A stretch of DNA of 64,000 nucleotides from CAZHGD01 sp964531735 (GTDB lineage Bacteria; Armatimonadota; UBA10988), in the NCBI GenBank assembly GCA_964531735.1, contig CAZHGD010000005.1:36955-100954 (forward strand). The letters are read 5' to 3'. A program made the translations under genes and the position numbers. A model generated the notes under the pieces. That model saw only the letters and a list, made by a program, of their open reading frames with translations. It ran no database searches and had not been told where the DNA came from. Shown in pieces: positions 10,301 to 17,468 of this stretch (its first letter is position 1; each line of letters begins with the position of its first letter).

Positions 10301-11492
10301 CGGCCAGGGCTACGGGTTCGGGCCGCACAAGGGTTGCTCGCTGAGCCTGCACAAGCGGCTGTTCCTGTCCGGCTTCCTCGGCGGCCACAGCATCGTCGGC
10401 ACCGAGACCGCGCAGTTCACCGCCGACCGGCTGGCCGACGGCGCGCCGGAGCTGAGCCCGCTGGGCCGGCAGCATGTCGACCTGCTGAAGTGGACCCAGA
10501 ACAACGTCGACCGCGGCGTGCAGTACACGCCGGTGGCGTTCATGCTCGACTTCCACAACGGCTGGAACATGCCGCGGCACCTCTATCGTGGCGACCGCTA
10601 CAAGATCTGGGGCAAGTTCCCCTACGAGAAGGGCGACTACCTGATCGACCAGGCTTTCCGCATGGTATGGCCGGGCTACGAGGACGCCAGCTACCTGCGC
10701 AACGAGCGCGGCTTCCTGACGCCGACGCCCTATGGCGACCTGTTCGACGTGCTGAACAACCGCTGCCACCCGGACGTGCTGAAGCAGTACACCAGCGTGA
10801 TGCTGCTGGGTGACGTGGAACTGACCGCGAGCGTGGTGGCCAACCTGACCGCGTTCGTGCAAGGCGGCGGCGACCTGCTGCTCGACGCGCGGCACGCGGC
10901 ACTGCTGCCGGCCGCGATGACCGGCGTGAGCCTCGGGGCCGCGGGCAAGGGCCTGACCTCGCTGGTGCTGAAGGGCCGCCGGACCTTTGGCGAGCTGCCC
11001 TACACCTACCGGCAGATGACCGCCGCCGGTGCCACGGCGCTGGTGCTCAACGAGCTGGGTCACCCGCTGCTGACGGTCAACGCCCACGGTCGCGGGCGCG
11101 TGATCGTCTGCGCGGTGGACCACTGGCTGACCGACAACGTCACCTACCGCACGCCCGAGATCGTCAACCTGGAGCCGCCGTACCAGTGGGTCCGCGGCGT
11201 GCAGGCGGTGCTGGACGAGTACTTCGCCTCGTTCAGCCCGGTGGTGGTGGAGCCGGCCGGGCTGGGTATCCAGATCACCGACAGCGACGACGGGCGCTTG
11301 CTGGTGGGCCTGTTCAACAACGACCTGTTCGCGCCCTGGCACGGCGCGGTGCGACTGCGGGCCGGCACCTTGGCCGGCGCCGCGGAGCTGCGCTCGGGCC
11401 GCGCGCTGCCGACCTCCGCCCCGCTGACGTTGACGGTGGCCGCCGGCGACGTGGCCGTGCTGGAACTGCGGCCCCAGACGAAGCGGCGCTGA
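7395..11492 (+). CDS. Giant secreted LamG/CBM glycosidase-like protein
   Basis: A 1365-residue exported protein with signal peptide MRLLRTGLLLLACATAGGAQ. Residues about 30-240 form a LamG/concanavalin-like jelly roll (LLLYHCDEGSGTVVHD, GQMDEVRISGCVRY). Residues about 395-515 resemble a CBM6/35-type sandwich (FAEYWVEVPQTTTYRCYLRY). Residues about 720-1130 look like a barrel enzyme domain with acidic motifs such as GFDNGEQDGRY near 853, and VVANLTAFVQGGGDLLLDAR near 1155 suggests a GH42-type amidotransferase-like domain. The start is supported by GGAG 6-7 nt upstream. A gene for an NAD-dependent epimerase follows after 12 nt. The catalytic family was not recognised, so the substrate is unknown; it is divergent from the GH42-like operon and probably serves the same diet. 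Confidence 0.78.
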   Translation: MRLLRTGLLLLACATAGGAQVPAGSPLAPFQPDEHTLLLYHCDEGSGTVVHDSSRYGYHGELRGAKWAPGRFGGGLRFDGRHDSVFRHLTEAICGLKQITLECWFRPDNPEGRQFLMGKDVSFHFDVTDGGATSLSIYNEGGGKPNAEGKPHQHLGFGGLSLRPRTWHHNAVTYDGRFISFFVDGVLRHRVAAAKDFLLGTNSRGLWLGCYVGTDFWFSGQMDEVRISGCVRYDAERKLAVGGKVFAMPGHTQPAKAVRTPVRTGLAQVEVTLRKRHGKDAAGWVWLQPPGGKAAVVGRYELRGLADGAPQTVRCDVSDEVAGDGTYILALEPTDQAGYFAVTKATLTAGGRQLADWSGAVQSRRTFEPPLLVPLCAGAPTAAPAGRITLLPKGAARLGGSLEIVAEDPAEPPLLSGDGFAEYWVEVPQTTTYRCYLRYTSAALRPCDLVIDGDDLHDYHMLARERTETGTTADALWRYQGTKTLSAGLHWLRLQDVLPDIAGLRLDPVAAAPAAAVPWARFGVPAEDFLAQAGTWRAEPLHGAPGGAAVTNAGGALRFTTAFGNQNPADLDAGDAVRLRHAGQWDLEPFGRLTCRFDGQGTGHCVALRLVDAKGDEKLLWIGRDSEAKPRQVTVPVSFEGNDVFDPAHVVAVCLDLDEGNQQPTQAHTFAGALAELRFHRRDAVALPAGYEGDLTRAKEALAARVAQAPASEALRSPGYRPWTKPVVPEEHPLYATTEPKPVTRATLGYQLHATGARGISPETLDDYHRHYDFGDVCWPHIGICPLRANYPDDAAYQAALKEFERQLVAVRERGLLLFDIWGYVPYEAGFPWTVAPEHKAILLRVFGDRFLGFDNGEQDGRYIGSYAHRGKAKTRREGWSDFVAWDEKVCGDNGHYMNATGSLNYSHYYGERGARMLGLETAQGLPSDTLMFSFLRGAGKQYGRLIYQATSVWNRFGYNIHSGRKTDGGQGYGFGPHKGCSLSLHKRLFLSGFLGGHSIVGTETAQFTADRLADGAPELSPLGRQHVDLLKWTQNNVDRGVQYTPVAFMLDFHNGWNMPRHLYRGDRYKIWGKFPYEKGDYLIDQAFRMVWPGYEDASYLRNERGFLTPTPYGDLFDVLNNRCHPDVLKQYTSVMLLGDVELTASVVANLTAFVQGGGDLLLDARHAALLPAAMTGVSLGAAGKGLTSLVLKGRRTFGELPYTYRQMTAAGATALVLNELGHPLLTVNAHGRGRVIVCAVDHWLTDNVTYRTPEIVNLEPPYQWVRGVQAVLDEYFASFSPVVVEPAGLGIQITDSDDGRLLVGLFNNDLFAPWHGAVRLRAGTLAGAAELRSGRALPTSAPLTLTVAAGDVAVLELRPQTKRR

Positions 11493-11504
11493 CGGAGCAA
11501 ACCT

Positions 11505-12461
11505 ATGAGAATTCTGGTCATCGGTGGTACGGGCCACATCGGCAGCTATCTGGTGCCGCGTCTGGTGCGCGCCGGGCACGAAGTGACCGTGGTGGCCCGC
11601 CATGCGGCGCCGCAGTACACGGATCCGCGGCTGGCCTGGCCGCAGGTCACCTGGGTGCCGGCCGACCGCGCGGCGGAGGAACAGAGCGGCACCTGGCGCT
11701 CGCGCATGGCCGGGCTGTCGGCCGACGCGGTGATGGACCTGATCTGCTACACGCCCGAGCAGAGCCGCCTGATGGTCGAGGTGTTCGGTGGCCGCATCAC
11801 GCACTTCCTGCACTGCGGCACCATCTGGTCCTATGGCCCGCCTGAGCGCTGGCCCTACCAGGAGAGCGATCCGCGGCGCCCGATCACCGACTATGGTCGC
11901 AAGAAGGCGGCTATCGAGGCCGACCTGATCGACCGCTACCGCACCGCGGGCTTCCCGGCGACGATCATTCACCCCGGCCACATCTCGGGCCGCAAGTGGC
12001 TGCCCATCGACCCGCAAGGCACACGCAACGGAGTCGAGGTGTACCGCAAACTGGCCCATGGCGAACCGGTCCACCTGCCGGCGCCCGGCCTGCAGACGAT
12101 CCACCATGTGCACGGTGACGACGTGGCGCAGTTGTTCGAGCGGGCGCTGACCCAGCGCGCGCCGGCCCTCGGCGAGTCCTTCAGCGCCGTCGCGCCCTAC
12201 GCGCTCAGCCTGATCGGCTGCTGCCGCTTCGTGGCCGGCCTGTTCGGGCGCGAGCCGAACCTGGTGCTGGCTGACGAGTCGGGGATGGCCGCCGCGCTCG
12301 GGCCGGCCTGGTCGGGCACGCTGGAGCACATTACGCACTCACCGTGCTGCAGCATCGAGAAAGGCCGGCGCCTTCTCGACTACCAGCCGCGCTTCACCAC
12401 CGAGGAAATCTACGCCGAAGCGATCGAGTACCTGCTGGTGAGCGGGCAGTTGGTGGTCTGA
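11505..12461 (+). CDS. NAD-dependent epimerase/dehydratase (extended SDR family)
   Basis: A 318-residue cytoplasmic protein with the Rossmann motif GGTGHIG at residues 7-13 and a likely catalytic Y-x3-K in YGRKK (near 129-133). Extended short-chain dehydrogenases of this kind epimerise, dehydrate or reduce nucleotide sugars. The strict active-site serine/threonine region reads CGTIWSYG. GGAGC precedes the ATG and only 12 nt separate it from the giant glycosidase-like gene, so the two form an operon; processing of the liberated sugar is a reasonable inference. The substrate cannot be told from sequence. Confidence 0.88.
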   Translation: MRILVIGGTGHIGSYLVPRLVRAGHEVTVVARHAAPQYTDPRLAWPQVTWVPADRAAEEQSGTWRSRMAGLSADAVMDLICYTPEQSRLMVEVFGGRITHFLHCGTIWSYGPPERWPYQESDPRRPITDYGRKKAAIEADLIDRYRTAGFPATIIHPGHISGRKWLPIDPQGTRNGVEVYRKLAHGEPVHLPAPGLQTIHHVHGDDVAQLFERALTQRAPALGESFSAVAPYALSLIGCCRFVAGLFGREPNLVLADESGMAAALGPAWSGTLEHITHSPCCSIEKGRRLLDYQPRFTTEEIYAEAIEYLLVSGQLVV

Positions 12462-12483
12462 AGCGCCGGCCGGCGGCCGCGGC

Positions 12484-13269
12484 TCAGTCCTCGCGCCGGC
12501 AGCCGAACAGCCACTTGTAGAGCCCGTCTTCCCAGTAGGCCTTGTGCCAGGAGTCGTGGCCGGTCTTCGGGTACTCGGTGTACTTCGGTGAGCCACCGGC
12601 GGCCTTCATGCCCGCGATCATCTCGCGCGACCGGCGCGCCGGCACCACCATGTCATCAGCGCCGTGGAACGCCCACAGCGGCACCTTGGCGAAGCGGGCG
12701 GCGTGGTTGGGATTGCCACCGCCGCAGACGGGCGCCGCCGCGGCGAACAGGTCGGGCTGCGCGGCCAGGAGCACGAAGGTGCCCAGGCCGCCCATCGACA
12801 GGCCGGTGACGTAGATGCGGTGCGCGTCGATGGGGAACTCGCGCCGGATGGCCGCGACCAGCTCCAGCACCGCCACCAGCGCCGGCGTCGGCCCGGTCAG
12901 GCGCTCGCCGGGAATCGTCCAGTCGGCCCAGACGCGGTTGTTCGGGCACTGTGGCGCCAGCAGGTAGCAAGGGTACTGGCTGCGCAGCGGCTCGTTGACC
13001 AGGCGGCGGCAGGCCACCGGCTGATCGGCAATCTGGCCGCGGTTGTTGTCGCCGCGCCCGCCCGCGCCGTGCAGGAACAGCACCAGCGGGTACTTGGCGT
13101 GCGGCGCAGCATTCGCCGGCTTGAGCAGCCGGTAGGGCAAGCGGATGCTGTTGCTGGCGGCGAAGTGGCGGGCCTCCATCGCCTCCAGCGGATCCACCTC
13201 GGCGGCTTCGACGGCGGGACCCAGCAGCATTGTGCCCAGCATCGGGGCGACCCAGCGCAACGTGTTCAT
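12484..13269 (-). CDS. Secreted alpha/beta hydrolase, PHB-depolymerase/feruloyl-esterase-like
   Basis: A 261-residue exported esterase with signal peptide MNTLRWVAPMLGTMLLGP. The fold is shown by LVLFLHGAGGRGDNN (oxyanion loop), the nucleophile elbow GLSMGG, an acid in HGADDMVVP and a histidine in KTGHDSWHKAYW. This set matches the LpqC/esterase-PHB family that removes acyl or feruloyl groups from polysaccharides or hydrolyses polyesters. A longer open frame exists upstream but only this ATG starts a signal peptide; GGAAG lies somewhat far (about 12 nt). The gene converges on the epimerase with 22 nt between the stops. Confidence 0.87.
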   Translation of the reverse strand: MNTLRWVAPMLGTMLLGPAVEAAEVDPLEAMEARHFAASNSIRLPYRLLKPANAAPHAKYPLVLFLHGAGGRGDNNRGQIADQPVACRRLVNEPLRSQYPCYLLAPQCPNNRVWADWTIPGERLTGPTPALVAVLELVAAIRREFPIDAHRIYVTGLSMGGLGTFVLLAAQPDLFAAAAPVCGGGNPNHAARFAKVPLWAFHGADDMVVPARRSREMIAGMKAAGGSPKYTEYPKTGHDSWHKAYWEDGLYKWLFGCRRED

Positions 13270-13383
13270 CGGCACACCAACTTCCTCTCGACGAGACAGT
13301 CTACCACCGCGGCGAAACACGCTATAGTACGGGGCGGCAGTGGTCAGGGCTGACCGAGGGCCACAGCTCGGCAGCCGCGGCCC

Positions 13384-13502
13384 CGGAACCGCCAGCGCTG
13401 AGGAGGCCGTAGGCCGTCTCGAAGCGCGGCGATGGGGCGCAGCCCACCTGGCCGCGCTTCGAGACGGGGCCTGCCGGCCCCTCCTCAGCGCCGGCGGTTC
13501 GG
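13384..13502. repeat. Long imperfect inverted repeat (REP/BIME-like palindrome), copy 1
   Basis: The left arm (about 13386-13429) has GAACCGCCAGCGCTGAGGAG and GTCTCGAAGCGCGG. The right arm (about 13452-13500) carries their complements CCGCGCTTCGAGAC and CTCCTCAGCGCCGGCGGTTC, with small indels between blocks and a central loop of about 22 nt. It sits in the leader of the glycyl-radical-like gene. The 13270-13564 gap also has TATAGT (13323-13328), a possible -10 box, and nothing else recognisable. A related palindrome lies at 44597-44719. Confidence 0.75.
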
Positions 13503-13564
13503 GTGGGACCGGCCTGGTTGCGGCTCCGATCTCGACCCGCCGCAGTGGTCCGCCGGAGAGTTGC

Positions 13565-15706
13565 ATGGACGTCAACCGGTTCTGGCAGTTGGTGCATGTT
13601 TCGCGCCTGGAGGCGTGCCGCGAGGAGACGGGCCGGCCGGTACCGTTGAGCGAGGCGGCGGCGTTCGCGCGCGTGCTGCAACAGTTGCCGATTGCCGTCG
13701 GTCCGGGCGAGCGCCTGGCCACGCGGTTCGGCTGGGAATGCGCCGACGCCGACGAGCAGGCGCGGCTCCTGAAGCGCATCGAGGCCCTGCCGCCGGCACC
13801 CGCAGCCGAACCGGCGCCCGAGCTGTGGGCGCAGTTGCGGCAGTGGTACCACAGCTACCCCAGCGACGGCGGCGCGGCGCACACCACGGTGGACTACGAA
13901 CAGGTCGTCAACCGCGGCGTGGTCGGCCTGCTGACCGACCTGAGCGCCGACCTGGCCGAGGCCGAGGGCGAGCGGCGGGTGTACCTGGAGGCCATGTGGC
14001 TGGCACTGTCGGCGCTGCTCGACTGGGCCGAGCGTTACGCGCGCTGGGCCGAAAGCGCCGCGCGCCGGGCGGCGCCGGACGAGGGCGAACGGTTGCGGGG
14101 CGTTGCCGACCGGCTGCGCGCGGCGCCGCGCGGCCCGGCGCGCACGTTCACCGAGGGCCTGCAAGCGGTCTGGCTGGTCCACGTGGCCGTGGGCATCTCG
14201 GAGCTCGCCGGTTGGTCGCTGTCGCTCGGGCGGCTCGACCAGTACCTGTTCGGTCTGTATCTGGCCGACCTGGCGCGCGGCGTGCCCGAATCGGCGCTGG
14301 CCGCTGACCTGGGCGAGTTCTTCCGCGCACTGAACAGCTTCTTCAGCGATCCGGCCTGCAACGTCAACCTTGGCGGCGCCGACGAGGCCGGACGCGACCA
14401 GCTCAACCCGCTGTCGGAGCTGATCGTGCGCGTGGCGCAGCGCGAGCGGCTCGAAGGGCCGATTCTGGCGCTGCGCGTGCACGACGGCCTGGCCGACGAG
14501 GACCTGGCGCGGTTCATCGATCCGGACCTGTTCGCGATGGGCCAGCCGACGTTCTATGGCGAGGAGCCCTGCCGCGCGGCGTTGCGGCGGCGCGGCGTGC
14601 CGGCCGACGAGGTCCACCAGTGGGTGGCCAACAGTTGCATGGGCCTGATGATGCCGGGCCAAGAGTGGTCCGACATGTGGGGCTCGGTGGTCAACGTCCT
14701 GCTGCCGCTGGAGCTGGCGCTCAACGGTGGCGAGCCGTTCGCCCACCCGGCACCGTTTGCGTTGCGCACGCCGACGCCCGACAGCTACGCCGACTTCGAG
14801 GTGCTGTTCGAGACGGTGGCCGCGCACCTCGACCAGTACATCGATCTGCTGTGCGTGGAGACCGAGGCGCGCACCGCGCGTCACGGCCGCGAGCAGCCGA
14901 ACCCGTTCGTCTCAGCGCTGCTGGCCGACTGCCGCCAGCGCGGGCTCGATCGGTTGCTCGGCGGCTGCCGCTACCGCACGGTGATCGTCGAGGCGTTCGG
15001 CCTGGTCAACGTGGCCGATGCGCTGTACGCCATCGAGCAGTTGGCCTTTGTCGAAGGGCGCTTCACGCTGCCCGAACTGGTGGCCGCGGCGCGCAGCGAC
15101 TATGCCGAGCGGCCCGACATCCTCCACGCAGTGCGGCGCTTGCCCAAGTACGGCAACGGCGAGCCGGCGGTGGATGCGATGGCGCGGCGGCTGGCGGCGC
15201 GGTTCGCCGCCGCGGTGGCGCGGCACTCGCGCGAGCGCGTGACCTACCTGCCGTCGTTCCACACGCTGGCCGCGCACCTCTCGGCGGGCGCGCTGCTCGG
15301 CGCCAGCCTGGACGGTCGGCGCGCCGGCGAGCCCCTCGCCAAGAACGTCGGTTCGACGCCGGGCCGGGCCACTCACGGCCACACCGCGCTGATGGCCTCG
15401 GCAACCACCATTGACCAGGCCGCGTTCGGCGGTGGCCAGGCGCTGGACATCTCGGTGTCGCCCGACTTGTTGCGCACGCCGACTGACCGGGGCAAGTTCG
15501 GCGCGCTCTTGCGCGGGTACTTCCGTCAAGGCGGCCTGCAGGTGCAGGTGAACGGCGTCACCGCGGCGCAACTGCGCGCGGCGATGGCCGAGCCGGCAGC
15601 GCACCGCGACCTGCTGGTGCGCAAGGCGGGCTACACCACGCGCTTCGTGACGCTGGGGCGCGTGGAGCAGGAAGAGCTGACGCGGCGGCTGGAGGCTGGG
15701 CTGTAG
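13565..15706 (+). CDS. Glycyl-radical-enzyme (pyruvate formate-lyase) family protein with atypical motifs
   Basis: A 713-residue cytoplasmic protein with the overall PFL/glycyl-radical layout. RTFTEGLQAVWLVH (193-206), a central cysteine loop VANSCMGLMMPGQEW (C358), LDGRRAGEPLAKNVGSTPG, GGLQVQVNGV and a C-terminal VRKAGYTTRF loop all align with family landmarks. In known members the radical loop reads RVxG[YF] and the cysteine is often followed by V-E. Here Lys replaces Val beside G689, and Met-Gly follows C358, so the general-base glutamate is missing. It is somewhat shorter than usual. No radical-SAM activase is in the window. The start with GGAGAG upstream was preferred to a long N-terminal extension through the palindrome. 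The reaction is unknown; it could be inactive as a radical enzyme. Confidence 0.82.
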   Translation: MDVNRFWQLVHVSRLEACREETGRPVPLSEAAAFARVLQQLPIAVGPGERLATRFGWECADADEQARLLKRIEALPPAPAAEPAPELWAQLRQWYHSYPSDGGAAHTTVDYEQVVNRGVVGLLTDLSADLAEAEGERRVYLEAMWLALSALLDWAERYARWAESAARRAAPDEGERLRGVADRLRAAPRGPARTFTEGLQAVWLVHVAVGISELAGWSLSLGRLDQYLFGLYLADLARGVPESALAADLGEFFRALNSFFSDPACNVNLGGADEAGRDQLNPLSELIVRVAQRERLEGPILALRVHDGLADEDLARFIDPDLFAMGQPTFYGEEPCRAALRRRGVPADEVHQWVANSCMGLMMPGQEWSDMWGSVVNVLLPLELALNGGEPFAHPAPFALRTPTPDSYADFEVLFETVAAHLDQYIDLLCVETEARTARHGREQPNPFVSALLADCRQRGLDRLLGGCRYRTVIVEAFGLVNVADALYAIEQLAFVEGRFTLPELVAAARSDYAERPDILHAVRRLPKYGNGEPAVDAMARRLAARFAAAVARHSRERVTYLPSFHTLAAHLSAGALLGASLDGRRAGEPLAKNVGSTPGRATHGHTALMASATTIDQAAFGGGQALDISVSPDLLRTPTDRGKFGALLRGYFRQGGLQVQVNGVTAAQLRAAMAEPAAHRDLLVRKAGYTTRFVTLGRVEQEELTRRLEAGL

Positions 15707-15719
15707 AAAGGGGCCAGGC

Positions 15720-17294
15720 ATGGCGCGATGGCTGGGTGTGTGTCTGCTGCTGCCGCTGGTGGCAATAGCGGCTGAGAGGACCGTGCGACCGGCGCTGACC
15801 GCCGACACCGCGCCGCAGTGGCGGTTCGTCAGCGGGCGCTGGCAACTGGCCGACGGCGTGCTGCGCCAGACGCAGCCCGACCGGCTCGGCGCCGCGGTGC
15901 TGGCCGGTCCGGCGTTCACCGACAGCGAGCTGTCGGTCGAGTTCCGGATCGCGGCCGAGGGCCAAGGCGTGCGCGCGGCGGCGGTGCTGTTCCGCGCCAC
16001 CGGCACGCTGACCTACTACTGGCTGCACCTCGACTCGAAGCACAGCCAGGCGATCCTGGTGCGCCGCACGCCGCACAACCCGTGGATCGAGATCACGCGC
16101 CGCCGCGGCGTGGCCATCGCGTCGGAGCAGTGGCACCGCGTGCAGGTGGGCTGCGTGGGTGGTCACGTTACGGTGCGACTGGACGACCGCGAGATCCTGC
16201 AAGCCGACGACACCAACCTGCCGGCCGGCTACGTCGGCCTGGGCACCAGCCAGGGCCAAGTGGAGTTCCGCACGCTGGTGGTGAAAGGACAGACCGCCAT
16301 GGACACACCGCTGCGCGACGAGCAGCCGCCGTTCCGCGTCATCTCACTGGGTGCTGCGGCCGGGCCGTACCAGGCGTTTCCCGATGTCTGCCGCTGCGCC
16401 AACGGCGACCTGTTGGCCGTGTTCTACGCCGGCTATGGCCATGTCTCGCTGCCGACGGCCGCGTGGCCGAAGGGCGGCCGCATCGGCATGGTGCGCTCCA
16501 GCGACGACGGCCGAACCTGGACCGAGACGGCGGTGTTGTTCGACAGCGACCTGGACGACCGCGATCCGCACATCGCGCAGATGAGTGACGGCAGCCTGGT
16601 GTGTACGTTCTTCCAGTACTGGCGCGACGGCAACCAGACGCGGTTCGTCACCTGCCTGACGCGGTCGCGCGATGGTGGCCGCACGTGGGACACCACCGCA
16701 CAGCGGATCAGCCCCGAGGGCTGGGCGGTCTCGGCACCGGTGCGTGAGTTGCGCGATGGCACCTGGCTGCTCGGCGTCTACACCGAGTCGGGCGGCCACG
16801 CCTGGGGCGGTGTGCTGCGCTCCACCGACCGCGGCGCCACCTGGAGCGCACCGATCCCCATCGGCCAGGAGGCCAACCTGCCGCTGGACGCCGAGACCGA
16901 CGTGATCGAGTTGCGCGACGGCACCATCCTGGCGGCGCTGCGCAGCAGCAAGGTCAATCTGCACGTGGCCACCAGCGCCGATAAGGGCCTGACCTGGACG
17001 CCGGTCAAGGACGCCGGCTTCCCCGGCCATGCGCCGCACCTCTACCGTCTGAGCACGGGCGAGATCCTGATGACGCACCGGCTGCCGGCCACGGCGGCGC
17101 ACCTCAGCCGCGACGACGGCCGCACCTGGCAAGGGCCGTACCAGCTCGACAGCGTCGGCGGCGCCTATCCGTCTTCGGTAGAGCTGCGCGATGGGAGCGT
17201 GTTGGTCATCTACTACGAAGAGGGCGAAGGCAGCGCGATCCGGGCACTGCGGGTGCGGGTGACCGCCCAGGGCGTGGAAGTGGCGGGGCCGTAG
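15720..17294 (+). CDS. Secreted sialidase-like protein with N-terminal DUF1080-like lectin domain
   Basis: A 524-residue exported protein. A signal peptide (MARWLGVCLLLPLVAIAA) is followed by a concanavalin-like domain (about 30-190; FTDSELSVEFRI, GYVGLGTSQGQVEFRTLVV), as in 3-keto-disaccharide hydrolase/DUF1080 proteins. A six-bladed beta-propeller follows (about 205-520). Five Asp boxes S-x-D-x-G-x-T-W are visible at residues 260, 316, 368, 419 and 463 (SSDDGRTW, SRDGGRTW, STDRGATW, SADKGLTW, SRDDGRTW), the hallmark of sialidases (GH33 and relatives). The arginine triad was not confirmed. It lies 13 nt after the glycyl-radical-like gene. It probably removes terminal sialic-acid-like residues from glycans outside the cell. 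Confidence 0.88.
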   Translation: MARWLGVCLLLPLVAIAAERTVRPALTADTAPQWRFVSGRWQLADGVLRQTQPDRLGAAVLAGPAFTDSELSVEFRIAAEGQGVRAAAVLFRATGTLTYYWLHLDSKHSQAILVRRTPHNPWIEITRRRGVAIASEQWHRVQVGCVGGHVTVRLDDREILQADDTNLPAGYVGLGTSQGQVEFRTLVVKGQTAMDTPLRDEQPPFRVISLGAAAGPYQAFPDVCRCANGDLLAVFYAGYGHVSLPTAAWPKGGRIGMVRSSDDGRTWTETAVLFDSDLDDRDPHIAQMSDGSLVCTFFQYWRDGNQTRFVTCLTRSRDGGRTWDTTAQRISPEGWAVSAPVRELRDGTWLLGVYTESGGHAWGGVLRSTDRGATWSAPIPIGQEANLPLDAETDVIELRDGTILAALRSSKVNLHVATSADKGLTWTPVKDAGFPGHAPHLYRLSTGEILMTHRLPATAAHLSRDDGRTWQGPYQLDSVGGAYPSSVELRDGSVLVIYYEEGEGSAIRALRVRVTAQGVEVAGP

Positions 17295-17412
17295 GCGTGA
17301 GGCGCCGCGGACTCTGTGGTGTCAAGGTCTGACGGATTGAGCTGATCGGTCGGATCTGTCGGGTCGGCCCGGTCCACGAGGCCGCCCGTGACCAGCGTTG
17401 TGTGCCGCCAGC

Positions 17413-17441
17413 TTGCCCCGCACGCCGGCATGTGCTACACC
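17413..17441 (+). promoter_or_regulatory. Sigma70-like promoter for the Tat-exported protein gene
   Basis: TTGCCC (17413-17418) and TACACC (17436-17441) with a 17-nt spacer, placed 27 nt before the ATG at 17469. It lies inside the longer open frame from 17388, which argues that translation starts at 17469. Confidence 0.5.
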
Positions 17442-17468
17442 TTCGGCGACGTCCACAGGAGCCTGCTC

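Noticed and set aside
8874..12338. 1154-residue minus-strand open frame opposite the LamG giant and epimerase genes
   Set aside because: Same low-information mirror-frame composition; the plus-strand genes have signal peptide, ribosome sites and family motifs.
13340..13564. N-terminal extension of the glycyl-radical-like protein starting at 13340
   Set aside because: It translates the palindrome, has no ribosome site, and GGAGAG precedes the ATG at 13565, where the family similarity begins.
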